From: JAEZDP01 sp044508265
GTDB lineage: Bacteria; Acidobacteriota; Vicinamibacteria; Vicinamibacterales; Vicinamibacteraceae
NCBI GenBank assembly: GCA_044508265.1
Contig: JBIQIB010000092.1
Coordinates: 1 to 18,380 of the forward strand
Reading direction: 5' to 3'
Length of the DNA: 18,380 nucleotides
Part shown: one piece after another, positions 1-7,144 of the stretch
Numbering within the stretch: the first letter of the stretch is position 1
Layout of the letters: every line of letters starts with the position of its first letter
Translations under genes and position numbers: made by a program
Notes under the pieces: generated by a model
Seen by the model: only the letters and a program-made list of their open reading frames with translations
Told to the model about the DNA's origin: nothing
The model's database searches: none

Positions 1-127
1 CGTAGCTCACGAGCACCGCGATCACCAGAGGGATCAGGAGCGAGGCGGCTTCCCGCACCAGGAAGATCAGCGCGACGATGGCGATGGTCCAGAGCGCAGC
101 GGTCATGTGAAGGGGCGCGCCCGGCAT
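1..127 (-). CDS. AI-2E/PerM-family permease, N-terminus only
   Basis: Only about 35-42 N-terminal residues are present; the gene runs off the left edge. The reading frame gives a hydrophobic helix, then a charged Arg-Glu pair (LVREAAS) and a second hydrophobic stretch (LLIPLVIAVLVSY). This matches the N-terminus of the AI-2E transporter (PerM, formerly DUF20) family, polytopic inner-membrane proteins with varied or unknown substrates. Two in-frame ATGs are possible, at 127 and 106, and neither has a good Shine-Dalgarno, so the start is uncertain. It lies 16 bases downstream of the stop of the propeller/barrel gene on the same strand and is probably co-transcribed with it. The family call rests on a short segment and could be another multi-helix permease. 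Confidence 0.5.
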   Translation of the reverse strand, partial: MPGAPLHMTAALWTIAIVALIFLVREAASLLIPLVIAVLVSY

Positions 128-143
128 GCCGGACGCGCCAGGT

Positions 144-3100
144 TCAGAAGCCGGGGGCCAGGCTGAACTGCCAGACCCACCCGCGCCCGCTGCGCTGGAA
201 TGGCTTCGCGTAGCTCATCTGGATGACGGCGAAGCCCAGAGCGTTGACGCGCAACGCCACCCCGGCGCTGGTGACGACCTTGCCGTCGCTACGGTACAGA
301 GGCGAGTCGTTGTCGCCGTCCCACGCGGTGCCGGCATCGCCGAACAGCGCGAGTTCGACAGGCACGGGTCCGTACATGCTCGGCGTTGCGCCGAACGGGC
401 GGAGCAGCGGGAACCGCAGCTCGAGGTTCGCGACGGCGATGCGGCTGCCAATCAGCCTGTCGATCGCGGCGCAGCGGCCATCCGGTGTGACCTCGCAGTC
501 GCTGGCCTCGAAGGTGCCGATGTCGTAGCCGCGGACCAGCGACGGATAGCCGACAAACAGCGGGGCGAGCCGCGGGTCTTCGGCCGACGAGCCGTATCGC
601 CCGTAGTGCATCGCGCGGAACGCAATCGTGTAGAAGTCCACGGGCATGAAATAGCGGCGATAGTCGGCGAGCACTGAGGTGAAGGTGAGATCGCCGAAGG
701 TCGGCGACGCTTCGATGCGGTACCGCTGGCCGAGGATCGGGCTCGTCGCGCCGAACGACGACGTGTCGTAGACCAGCGCGGCGCTGGCGGTGCCCATCGT
801 CACGGACCCGTCGGGGCCGACGTCGCTGCGCTCGTCGAACAACTGCTGGCCGGTCTCGAAGTCGAACGCCGTGGTGCGCACGCGCTGCGAGAAGCCGATG
901 TTGCGCACGCCGGCGGAGAACTCCACCCGCTGTGCCTCGTTGAACGGGTACTGCAGCAGGCCACTCACGCCCCGATCCACCTGCCGGAAGATCACGGTCT
1001 GGTCGACGACGGCCAGGGTTCCGTCCACGACGGCGACAGTCGAGCCCGCATATCCGCTGCGATAGGGCGTCTGGTCGGCGACGACACCCCAGTTCCAGCG
1101 GCGCTTCAGGTTGCGGTACATCACACCGGCGCCGATGTCGGTCCAGCCGAACTCGTCGTTGAAGCTCATGCTGCTCTGCACCGCGATTCCGAGGGAGTGG
1201 TCGCCGAGCATGTCGCTCAGGTAGAACGACATGGCACCGCCGCCGAAGGCACCCCATTGATCGGCGCCGACGGCAACTGTGGGCGCGCCGACGAAGTCGA
1301 GCTTCAGCGACGGCGAGTACGGCGTTACCTCCAGCGGCGTGTCGGCCGCAGGCAGGCCGATGGTGGCGTTGCGCAGCAGCGCGGCGACGGTGGCGCCGTC
1401 CGGTGCGGCGGCAGGCTGGACGGGGGGAAGAATCCCGGCGCCCGCCAGCGCCATGCGTCCGCTGTCGCTCTCGGCCTCCGCACGGCGCATCGCGGCGTCC
1501 ATGCGATAGAGCAGCTGCTGGCCGTCCTCGTACGAGGTGAACACGAGGTCGCCCGTCTCGCGTGCGAGTGATACGGCGGGGCTCGTCGCCGTGATGCCGG
1601 AGACGCCGGCGTACAGATTCGTGACGCGGCGCGGCGCGCTGCCGGGCGTCACTTCGTACACGTTGCTGATGCCGTCCGGCTGTGCGACGAAGACCAGGGT
1701 TTGCCCGTCGGGCGTCCACTGCGGGTTGATGTGGTTGCCGCTGTCGAAGGCCGGCACCTCCTGCACCTCGCGCGAGGCGACGTCGAGGACGGCGAGTCGC
1801 AGCTCGCCGAACGTCAGCTGCGAGAGATCCGTCGTGAACCTGTCGGTGGCGAACGCGAGCCGCCGGCCGTCGGGTGACCACGCCGGGTGGAACACCGCGT
1901 AGCTGTCGTCGGTGAGCCGCTCGACGGCTTCGGTCTCGACGTCGAGCGTGTAGAGATCGGTCAGGCCGCCCTGCTGCCCGACGAACGCGATGGTGCGGCC
2001 ATCCGGCGACCACGCGGGCATGATCACGGCGTCGATCGTGCCGAGCCTGATCCGCCGCACGACGTCGCCGCTCGCCACGTCGTAGATGGTCACCTCCGGC
2101 CGCCCCTGCGACACGGCAGCGACGGCGAGCTGCGCCGCGTCAGGGCTCCACGTGCCCGCCGATTCGATGAACTGCAGGCTGCCGAAGTGCGGGTCGATCG
2201 CCGTCCGCGTGAGCTGGCGGATCACCTCGCCCGTCTGGGCGTCAGCGATGTACAGATCCACCGAGAAGACGTCACGCTCGGAGAGGAACGCGAGCCTTCG
2301 CCCGTCGGGGCTGAGCGACGGCGACACGTTGAGCCGCCCGCCCAGCTTGCCCGGTTCCGTGAGGCGCGTGCCGATGGCGCGCCTGGGCGACGCCGGGGCG
2401 GTCGCTTCGGCAAAGTGCCGTTGCAGCTCGTCGTGCCAGGCCGCGGTCAGCTCCTCGTGATCGATCCCGAGCACCGAGACGATGGCCTCCCGCGGATCAC
2501 CGGAGGCGAGCCCGGCAATCAGCATGTCGCGGACGGCCGTGTCGCCCCAGCGGCCGCCGATGTACGCCCACAGTGCCTGGCCCCAGCGATACGGGAAGAA
2601 CTCGGGGTTCGAGAGATCGGCGACGGTGGGGAGCTTCTCCTCCAGAATGGCGTCGCGCACCCACATGGCCGTGAGCGGCGACTCGCGTCCGACCGAGAGG
2701 TACTCGGCCATCCCCTCGATGAACCACAACGGCAGGCGGCCAATCCCGGCGAGGCCGGTGCCGCCGGTGCGGAGGGCGACCTGCGCAGCCAGGTCGTACT
2801 GGTAGGCGTGGACGAGCTCGTGCCCGAGCACGTGGTCGGTGTCGGCGAGGGAGCCCGCGTACGGCATCACGACGCGACGACGCAGCCCCTCGGTCACGCC
2901 GCCGGTGCCTTCGCCGACCGAGCCGCCGATCACGTTCGTCTGCCTGAAGTGCGCGGGCGCCGCATACATGATGACGGGCTGGCGTGAGGAGAGCGTGTGG
3001 TCGAGCAGGCGGCTCAGCCGCGCGTTCCACCGTGCGGCGAGCCGGGCCGTGATCTCGGTGGCCTGCTGCGTCTCCGGATAGAAGTAGATGTCGAAGTCGC

Positions 3101-3239
3101 CGACGTGCGCGACCTGGAAGTCGAAGGTCTCGTACTGCACCTTGTTGCGGCCGAACTGCTGGGCGGACGCCATCGACGTCACACACGCCAGGCAGGCGGT
3201 GAGCAGCAGGCGAAGTACCAGGTAAGGGGCGAGTCGCAT
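144..3239 (-). CDS. Secreted HExxH-domain / PD40 propeller / D15-type barrel protein
   Basis: 1031 residues. The N-terminus is a Sec signal peptide (hydrophobic LVLRLLLTACLACV, then a SMASA-Q cleavage-like site). Around residues 30-230 is a gluzincin-like module: H140-E-L-V-H144 followed by E175 in WFIEGMAEY, the usual spacing for a zinc-binding third ligand. Residues of about 300-580 hold at least five PD40/TolB-like propeller repeats, each with a core such as WSPDGRTIAFV. From about residue 645 the protein looks like a surface-antigen (D15/BamA-like) outer-membrane barrel and ends in Phe, the usual beta-signal. ATG 3239 was preferred over ATG 3245 because GAAGGG lies 6 bases upstream of it but directly abuts 3245. 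The frame stays open to 3590, but that extension is Arg/Pro-rich and precedes the signal peptide, so it is not counted. Function is unknown; a cell-surface metallopeptidase-like protein is inferred from the motifs. Confidence 0.85.
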   Translation of the reverse strand: MRLAPYLVLRLLLTACLACVTSMASAQQFGRNKVQYETFDFQVAHVGDFDIYFYPETQQATEITARLAARWNARLSRLLDHTLSSRQPVIMYAAPAHFRQTNVIGGSVGEGTGGVTEGLRRRVVMPYAGSLADTDHVLGHELVHAYQYDLAAQVALRTGGTGLAGIGRLPLWFIEGMAEYLSVGRESPLTAMWVRDAILEEKLPTVADLSNPEFFPYRWGQALWAYIGGRWGDTAVRDMLIAGLASGDPREAIVSVLGIDHEELTAAWHDELQRHFAEATAPASPRRAIGTRLTEPGKLGGRLNVSPSLSPDGRRLAFLSERDVFSVDLYIADAQTGEVIRQLTRTAIDPHFGSLQFIESAGTWSPDAAQLAVAAVSQGRPEVTIYDVASGDVVRRIRLGTIDAVIMPAWSPDGRTIAFVGQQGGLTDLYTLDVETEAVERLTDDSYAVFHPAWSPDGRRLAFATDRFTTDLSQLTFGELRLAVLDVASREVQEVPAFDSGNHINPQWTPDGQTLVFVAQPDGISNVYEVTPGSAPRRVTNLYAGVSGITATSPAVSLARETGDLVFTSYEDGQQLLYRMDAAMRRAEAESDSGRMALAGAGILPPVQPAAAPDGATVAALLRNATIGLPAADTPLEVTPYSPSLKLDFVGAPTVAVGADQWGAFGGGAMSFYLSDMLGDHSLGIAVQSSMSFNDEFGWTDIGAGVMYRNLKRRWNWGVVADQTPYRSGYAGSTVAVVDGTLAVVDQTVIFRQVDRGVSGLLQYPFNEAQRVEFSAGVRNIGFSQRVRTTAFDFETGQQLFDERSDVGPDGSVTMGTASAALVYDTSSFGATSPILGQRYRIEASPTFGDLTFTSVLADYRRYFMPVDFYTIAFRAMHYGRYGSSAEDPRLAPLFVGYPSLVRGYDIGTFEASDCEVTPDGRCAAIDRLIGSRIAVANLELRFPLLRPFGATPSMYGPVPVELALFGDAGTAWDGDNDSPLYRSDGKVVTSAGVALRVNALGFAVIQMSYAKPFQRSGRGWVWQFSLAPGF

Positions 3240-3605
3240 GAGCATCCCTTCGGCAGGCGCACGCCGCAGAGCAGGAACGTCAGGCGGCGCCTGGAAGCCA
3301 CAGGATTGACAAGCAAGCCCAACGCCAATGCGTTTGCGCTGTGGCTGCGAGGCTTCCCGACTCGGCTGTGTGGTGCAGGGTCCACTCATTGAGCCGGGCG
3401 CCGCATAGACCCGGTGATTCGCGTACCCGGATCCGTCGTCGCTGCGGCAGACCACGAGACGTGCGGCTGGCACGTGTGCCGGTCGTGTGGCACGCTCGCC
3501 GGTGGCGGGATCGAGGCGCTCTGCGGCCTCGTCCCTGGTGCGGTGGGGACGGCAGTCTGTGGTGCCGACCCCGTCGTCCAGTCGACGCACGCTTACGCGT
3601 CGATT

Positions 3606-3619
3606 CTACGACGTCGGAG
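3606..3619. promoter_or_regulatory. Possible operator upstream of copA
   Basis: CTACGACGTCGGAG is a 14-base palindrome with one mismatched pair (A3608 against G3617). It lies about 53 bases before the copA start. Dyads of this general size are typical of BlaI/CopY-type or CsoR-type repressor sites. No cognate regulator gene is in the window, so the assignment is speculative. Confidence 0.22.
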
Positions 3620-3660
3620 TGCGTGCGGAGGTCGGACGTGCGGAGATGCGGCATGACAGT

Positions 3661-3667
3661 GAGGAGG
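3661..3667 (+). promoter_or_regulatory. Ribosome binding site deciding the copA start
   Basis: GAGGAGG is a near-perfect anti-16S match. It is followed by 5 bases (CACGA) and then GTG at 3673. No upstream in-frame start has a comparable site, including ATG 3646, so this fixes the copA start. Confidence 0.7.
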
Positions 3668-3672
3668 CACGA

Positions 3673-5718
3673 GTGACGGCAGACGCGGGCGACACGCGCG
3701 CGGTCGGGCGAGGCGCGGGAGCCACACGGCGGACGTTCATGGGGCTCGCGGCCGGTACGGTGGCGACGGCGGGGTGGCCGTCACGGGCGGGCGAGCCGCC
3801 GCCTGGCGGACGACGCGAGCAGCAGGTGCTCGACGGCGTGAGCTACGACCTGTCGATTGGCAGGACGCGCGTCAACGTCTCGGGCCGGGAGCGCGTCGCC
3901 CTCACGATCAACGGCTCGCTTCCGGGGCCGGTGCTGCGCTGGCGCGAAGGCGATACCGTCACGCTGCGTGTCCGCAATGCGCTCGATGACGCCATCACGT
4001 CCATCCACTGGCACGGCATCATCCTGCCTGCCGACATGGACGGCGTGCCTGGCCTCAGCTTCAACGGGATTGCGCCGGGGGAGACCTACACGTACCGCTT
4101 CCCGGTGCGGCAGCACGGCACCTACTGGTACCACAGCCATTCAGGCTTCCAGGAGCAGCTCGGCGTCTATGGGCCGCTGATCATCGAGGCGAGGGAGCCG
4201 GAGCCCTTCACCTGGGATCGCGAGCACGTCGTCATGCTGACTGACTGGAGCGACGAGGCGCCCGAGCACATCTTCGGCAACCTGAAGAAGCAGTCGCACT
4301 ACTACAACTTCCGCCAGCGGACGCTCGTCGACTTCGTGCGCGACGTCCGCCGCGACGGCTGGAAGGCGACGCTGGCGGAGCGCCGGCAGTGGGGCGCCAT
4401 GCGCATGAGCGCAACGGACCTCGCCGACGTGACCGGCTACACGTACACGTATCTGGTCAACGGGCAATCGCCGGCGCAGAACTGGACGGGGCTGTTCGTG
4501 CCGGGCGAGCGCGTGCGACTGCGGATCATCAACGGGTCGGCGATGACGTACTTCGACGTCCGGATTCCTGGCGTCCGCATGACCGTGGTGGCGGCAGACG
4601 GGCTTCCGGTGCGTCCGGTCACCGTGGACGAACTGCGCGTGGCCGTCGCCGAGACGTTCGACGTCATCGTCGAGCCGGCTGGCGTGGAGGCCTGCACCAT
4701 CTTCGCGCAGGCCATGGACCGCACGGGATTTGCTGCAGGGACGCTCGCCGTCCGGGCGGGGCTGCGGGCGCCGGTGCCGGCGCTCGATCCGCGGCCGGTG
4801 CTGTCGATGCACGACATGGGGCATGGGTCGACGCACGGCGGCATCGACCACGGAACCGGGGGCCACGAGGCAGCCGGACATGACGCTGGCGGCCATGACA
4901 CCGGACATGACGCGTCCGGGCACCATGGCNNNNNNNNNNNNNNNNNNNNNNNNNNNNNNNNNNNNNNNNNNNNNNNNNNNNNNNNNNNNNNNNNNNNNNN
5001 NNNNNNNNNNNNNNNNNNNNNNNNNNNNNCCGGGCACCATGGCGCCGGACACGGCGGCGGCGGTCGCGACGCTGATGCGGCCGGGCAGGCCGGGCAGGCG
5101 GGACACGGCGGGCATGTGGCAGAAACTGCTGCGCCGAAGACCGGAGACCTGACCCCGACGTCGTCAGTTCGAGACCTGACCCCGAGGCATTCACAGAGCG
5201 AAAAACGCAATCCGCTCGTGGACATGCAGACGCATGCGCCGGAGCCGAAGCTCGACGATCCGGGCATCGGGCTCAGGGACAACGGCCGGCGCGTGCTGAC
5301 CTATGCCGACCTGCACAGCACCTTCGAGGACCCTGACGGCCGCGAGCCGTCGCGCACGATCGAGATCCACCTGACGGGGCACATGCAGCGGTTCGCGTGG
5401 TCGTTCGACGGCATCAAGTTCGCCGACGCCGAACCACTCCGCTTCGCCTACGGTGAACGCCTGCGCATCGTCCTCGTCAACGACACGATGATGGCGCATC
5501 CCATCCACCTGCACGGCATGTGGAGCGATCTCGAGGACGAGCACGGACGCTTCCTCGTCCGCAAGCACACGATCGACATGCCGCCCGGGACGCGCAGGAG
5601 TTACAGGGTGACGGCAGACGCCCTGGGACGGTGGGCCTACCACTGCCACCTGCTCTACCACATGGAAGCGGGCATGTTTCGCGAGGTACGCGTCGGCGAG
5701 CCCGAGGCGACGTCGTGA
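3673..5718 (+). CDS. copA: Copper-resistance multicopper oxidase CopA (contains assembly gap)
   Basis: Periplasmic multicopper oxidase of the CopA/PcoA type, which detoxifies copper by oxidising Cu(I) and binding copper. The GTG start at 3673 gives a Tat signal peptide with RRTFMGLAAG at about residues 19-28. Cupredoxin copper ligands are visible as H112-W-H114 and H154-S-H156 near the N-terminus, HPIHLHG at nominal 609-615, and HCHLLYHMEAGM at nominal 657-668, which holds the T1 Cys and axial Met. Between the second and last cupredoxin domains is a His/Met/Gly-rich segment (MHDMGHG, GHHGAGHGG), as in other CopA proteins. It is interrupted by 100 N at 4930-5029, so the true length is uncertain (nominally 681 residues). 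The frame is the same on both sides of the gap. Just after it lies an in-frame duplicated 15-mer (see repeats). The stop overlaps the copB start by 4 bases (GTGA), implying coupled translation. Confidence 0.92.
   Translation: MTADAGDTRAVGRGAGATRRTFMGLAAGTVATAGWPSRAGEPPPGGRREQQVLDGVSYDLSIGRTRVNVSGRERVALTINGSLPGPVLRWREGDTVTLRVRNALDDAITSIHWHGIILPADMDGVPGLSFNGIAPGETYTYRFPVRQHGTYWYHSHSGFQEQLGVYGPLIIEAREPEPFTWDREHVVMLTDWSDEAPEHIFGNLKKQSHYYNFRQRTLVDFVRDVRRDGWKATLAERRQWGAMRMSATDLADVTGYTYTYLVNGQSPAQNWTGLFVPGERVRLRIINGSAMTYFDVRIPGVRMTVVAADGLPVRPVTVDELRVAVAETFDVIVEPAGVEACTIFAQAMDRTGFAAGTLAVRAGLRAPVPALDPRPVLSMHDMGHGSTHGGIDHGTGGHEAAGHDAGGHDTGHDASGHHGXXXXXXXXXXXXXXXXXXXXXXXXXXXXXXXXXXGHHGAGHGGGGRDADAAGQAGQAGHGGHVAETAAPKTGDLTPTSSVRDLTPRHSQSEKRNPLVDMQTHAPEPKLDDPGIGLRDNGRRVLTYADLHSTFEDPDGREPSRTIEIHLTGHMQRFAWSFDGIKFADAEPLRFAYGERLRIVLVNDTMMAHPIHLHGMWSDLEDEHGRFLVRKHTIDMPPGTRRSYRVTADALGRWAYHCHLLYHMEAGMFREVRVGEPEATS
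4807..5115 (+). repeat. His/Gly/Asp/Met-rich low-complexity repeat in copA
   Basis: Degenerate tandem codon units encode GHD, GGH, GHHG and AGH motifs, with DNA units such as CCGGACATGACGC repeating. Histidine- and methionine-rich inserts in CopA proteins are known to bind copper. The repetitive DNA is the likely reason the assembly broke here. Confidence 0.75.
4930..5029. other. Assembly gap (100 N) inside copA
   Basis: There are exactly 100 N, a conventional placeholder for a gap of unknown size. The 14 bases ending at the left edge (4916-4929) and the 14 bases starting at the right edge (5030-5043) are identical: CCGGGCACCATGGC. Confidence 0.98.
5144..5185. repeat. REP-like direct repeat inside copA
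   Basis: GAGACCTGACCCCGA occurs at 5144-5158 and again at 5171-5185, a 27-base (9-codon) period. It encodes two DLTP tetrapeptides in the linker before the last cupredoxin domain. A 5-bp stem (GTCAG/CTGAC) can form between the copies. I recall similar GACCTGACCCC motifs as dispersed repeats in acidobacterial genomes; this was not verified here. Confidence 0.55.
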
Positions 5719-6533
5719 ACGTCTGTCGCAGCGCGGCGCTGGCGCTGGCGCTCTCCCTCGCCATCGCTCCGGGCGCGCGGGCGCAGCCGGCGGCAGGCGA
5801 CGCGCAGGCGCCCGGACTGCCGGCGTCCGTCCCGCCGGTGACCGACGCCGATCGCGAGGCCGCCTTTCCCGAACTCGACGAGCATCCCCTGCACGGGACG
5901 TCGATTCACACGTTCATCCTCGTCGAGCACCTCGAATGGCAGGCAGGTCGCGGCGGCGACGGTGCCGCGCTGGGCCTGCGCGGCTGGGTCGGGGGCGATC
6001 TCGACAGGCTGTGGTTCCGCGCGGACGGTGACGTGGACGTCGGCGACGGAACGCTCGAGCAGGCCGACGTCCAGGTGCTGTACGGACGCGCGGTGCTGCG
6101 CTGGTGGGACGTCGTGGCCGGCGTCCGGCAGGACTTTGGACCCGGCCCGAGCCGGACGTGGGCCGCGTTCGGCATCCAGGGGCTCGCGCCGTACTGGTTC
6201 GAAGTGGACGCGACGGCGTACGTCGGTCCGTCGGGCCGCACCGCCCTGCGGCTCGGGGCCGAGTACGAGCTGCTCATCACGAACCGCGTCGTGCTGCAGC
6301 CCAGCGCTGGCCTCGACGTCTACGGCAGGGACGACCCCGCCCTCGGCATCGGCCGCGGCCTGTCGTCGGCCGACGCGGGGGTGCGCCTGCGTTACGTCGT
6401 CCGGCGGGAGTTCGCGCCCTACGTGGGCGTCACGTGGCATCAGAGGTTTCACGGCACCGCCGACGCCGCCCGCCGTGCTGGTCAGCCCGTGCGGACGACG
6501 CGCGCCGCAGCCGGCGTGCGCGTCTGGTTCTGA
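5715..6533 (+). CDS. copB: Copper-resistance outer-membrane protein CopB
   Basis: 272 residues. GTG 5715 overlaps the copA stop (GTGA). The N-terminus is a Sec signal peptide with a hydrophobic Ala/Leu core (SAALALALSLAIA) ending at GARA-Q. The mature protein carries characteristic CopB/PcoB signatures: HTFILVEHLEW, GWVGGDLDRLWFRADGD, AGVRQDFGPGPSRTW, GIQGLAPYWFEVDATAYVG, LRLGAEYELLITNRVVLQP and RREFAPYVGVTW, ending in VWF as outer-membrane barrel proteins do. CopB proteins are outer-membrane barrels that act with CopA in periplasmic copper tolerance. The Met/His-rich N-terminal repeat of proteobacterial CopB is absent here; the copper-binding repeats sit in CopA instead. A short N-terminal linker rich in Pro/Ala precedes the barrel. 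Confidence 0.92.
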   Translation: MNVCRSAALALALSLAIAPGARAQPAAGDAQAPGLPASVPPVTDADREAAFPELDEHPLHGTSIHTFILVEHLEWQAGRGGDGAALGLRGWVGGDLDRLWFRADGDVDVGDGTLEQADVQVLYGRAVLRWWDVVAGVRQDFGPGPSRTWAAFGIQGLAPYWFEVDATAYVGPSGRTALRLGAEYELLITNRVVLQPSAGLDVYGRDDPALGIGRGLSSADAGVRLRYVVRREFAPYVGVTWHQRFHGTADAARRAGQPVRTTRAAAGVRVWF

Positions 6534-6564
6534 CCTGTCGAGCCACACGGCCGATGCCGTGCGC

Positions 6565-6570
6565 TATGGT
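6565..6570 (+). promoter_or_regulatory. Possible -10 hexamer upstream of the YtxJ-like gene
   Basis: TATGGT lies 10 bases before the ATG. No matching -35 hexamer was found. Transcription starting 6-7 bases downstream would cut into the ribosome binding site, so this may be fortuitous. Confidence 0.15.
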
Positions 6571-6578
6571 GGAAGGAG
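6571..6578 (+). promoter_or_regulatory. Ribosome binding site of the YtxJ-like gene
   Basis: GGAAGGAG lies immediately before C and then ATG at 6580. It fixes the start of this small gene. Confidence 0.55.
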
Positions 6579-6579
6579 C

Positions 6580-6966
6580 ATGACGATCCCTCCCCACGGG
6601 CCGGAAGGCCCGCGCGTCCTTCGTCCACTCACGTCAACGGCAGCGCTCGACGCCGCGATTGCCAGCTCGGCCACGGCTCCGGTCCTCCTGTTCAAGCACA
6701 GCGAGACCTGCGGCATGAGCTTCCAGGCACGTGAAGAGGTGCTCGCGGCGCTCGAGCGCGAGTCGTGGGACACCGACGTCTACCTCGTGTCCGTCCAGCG
6801 CAACCGCGACGTCTCGAACGCTATCGCCGACGTCCTGCGGACGCGGCACGCGTCACCGCAGGCGCTGCTCGTATCGAACGGCGAGGTCCGCTGGCAGGCG
6901 ACACACTTGGCGATCACGGCCGACGCGCTGGAGCGCGCCGTCGGGCGCGAGCGCGAAACGGCCTGA
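6580..6966 (+). CDS. ytxJ: YtxJ-like monothiol bacilliredoxin (DUF2847)
   Basis: 128 residues with a thioredoxin-like fold of the YtxJ (BrxC, DUF2847) family. The motif LLFKHSETCGMSFQA places the only cysteine of the protein at residue 44. HASPQALLV near residues 87-95 supplies the cis-Pro loop, followed by a short strand (NGEVRWQATH) and a final helix. YtxJ proteins act in redox control of bacillithiol mixed disulfides in the cytoplasm, and a single active-site Cys is consistent with a monothiol mechanism. The gene lies 46 bases after copB on the same strand and may be read through from the copper operon. It is followed 6 bases after its stop by a hairpin. There is no signal peptide, so it acts in the cytoplasm. 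Confidence 0.85.
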   Translation: MTIPPHGPEGPRVLRPLTSTAALDAAIASSATAPVLLFKHSETCGMSFQAREEVLAALERESWDTDVYLVSVQRNRDVSNAIADVLRTRHASPQALLVSNGEVRWQATHLAITADALERAVGRERETA

Positions 6967-6972
6967 CCGGCT

Positions 6973-6991
6973 CGCAGCGAACCACGCTGCG
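6973..6991 (+). terminator. Hairpin after the YtxJ-like gene, possible terminator
   Basis: CGCAGCG (6973-6979) and CGCTGCG (6985-6991) form a perfect 7-bp stem with a 5-base loop, beginning 6 bases after the stop. A second 5-bp stem (CCCGG/CCGGG) sits at 7000-7012. Neither has a U-tract, so intrinsic termination would be weak. Confidence 0.35.
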
Positions 6992-7041
6992 TCGCTTACC
7001 CCGGCTGCCGGGCTCCGATACGTAAGACATTACTGAACCGT

Positions 7042-7055
7042 GGCGCCGCGGCGCC
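7042..7055. promoter_or_regulatory. Perfect 14-bp palindrome upstream of the oxidase operon
   Basis: GGCGCCGCGGCGCC is a perfect palindrome in the 178-base region before the operon. A TACAGT hexamer (7061-7066), weakly like a -10, starts 6 bases after it. An operator role is possible, but in GC-rich DNA such palindromes can arise by chance. Confidence 0.22.
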
Positions 7056-7144
7056 GATGGTACAGTGGCCGTACGCCGTTTTGCAGGAGCCTCGTCCGTG
7101 CCGTGCGTGGACGTTTCCCCGTGCGGGCTCCCCGGCGTCCGTCG

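Larger units (their letters stand above)
3240..3672. other. Divergent intergenic region, non-coding
   Basis: This 433-base stretch separates the minus-strand propeller/barrel gene from copA. Several frames are open here, but their translations are Arg/Pro/Gly-rich with no recognisable domain. No tRNA or rRNA is visible. A perfect TTGACA hexamer sits at 3306-3311 on the plus strand, but I see no convincing -10 at 16-18 bases. A near-palindrome lies at 3606-3619. Promoters for both flanking genes should be here but cannot be placed confidently. Confidence 0.6.

Noticed and set aside
3306..3311. Perfect TTGACA as the copA promoter -35
   Set aside because: No acceptable -10 lies 16-18 bases downstream, and it is more than 350 bases from the gene start.
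3240..3590. Upstream extension of the minus-strand propeller/barrel gene
   Set aside because: The added residues precede a clear signal peptide and have no domain, and the ribosome site points to 3239.
3414..3656. 80-codon Cys-rich frame upstream of copA, considered as a small copper-binding protein
   Set aside because: It starts at GTG without a ribosome site, its cysteines form no regular metal motif, and overlapping frames are open too.
4807..5115. Repetitive block considered as a CRISPR array
   Set aside because: The units are short, in frame, and encode a His/Gly-rich linker within CopA. There are no uniform repeats or spacers.
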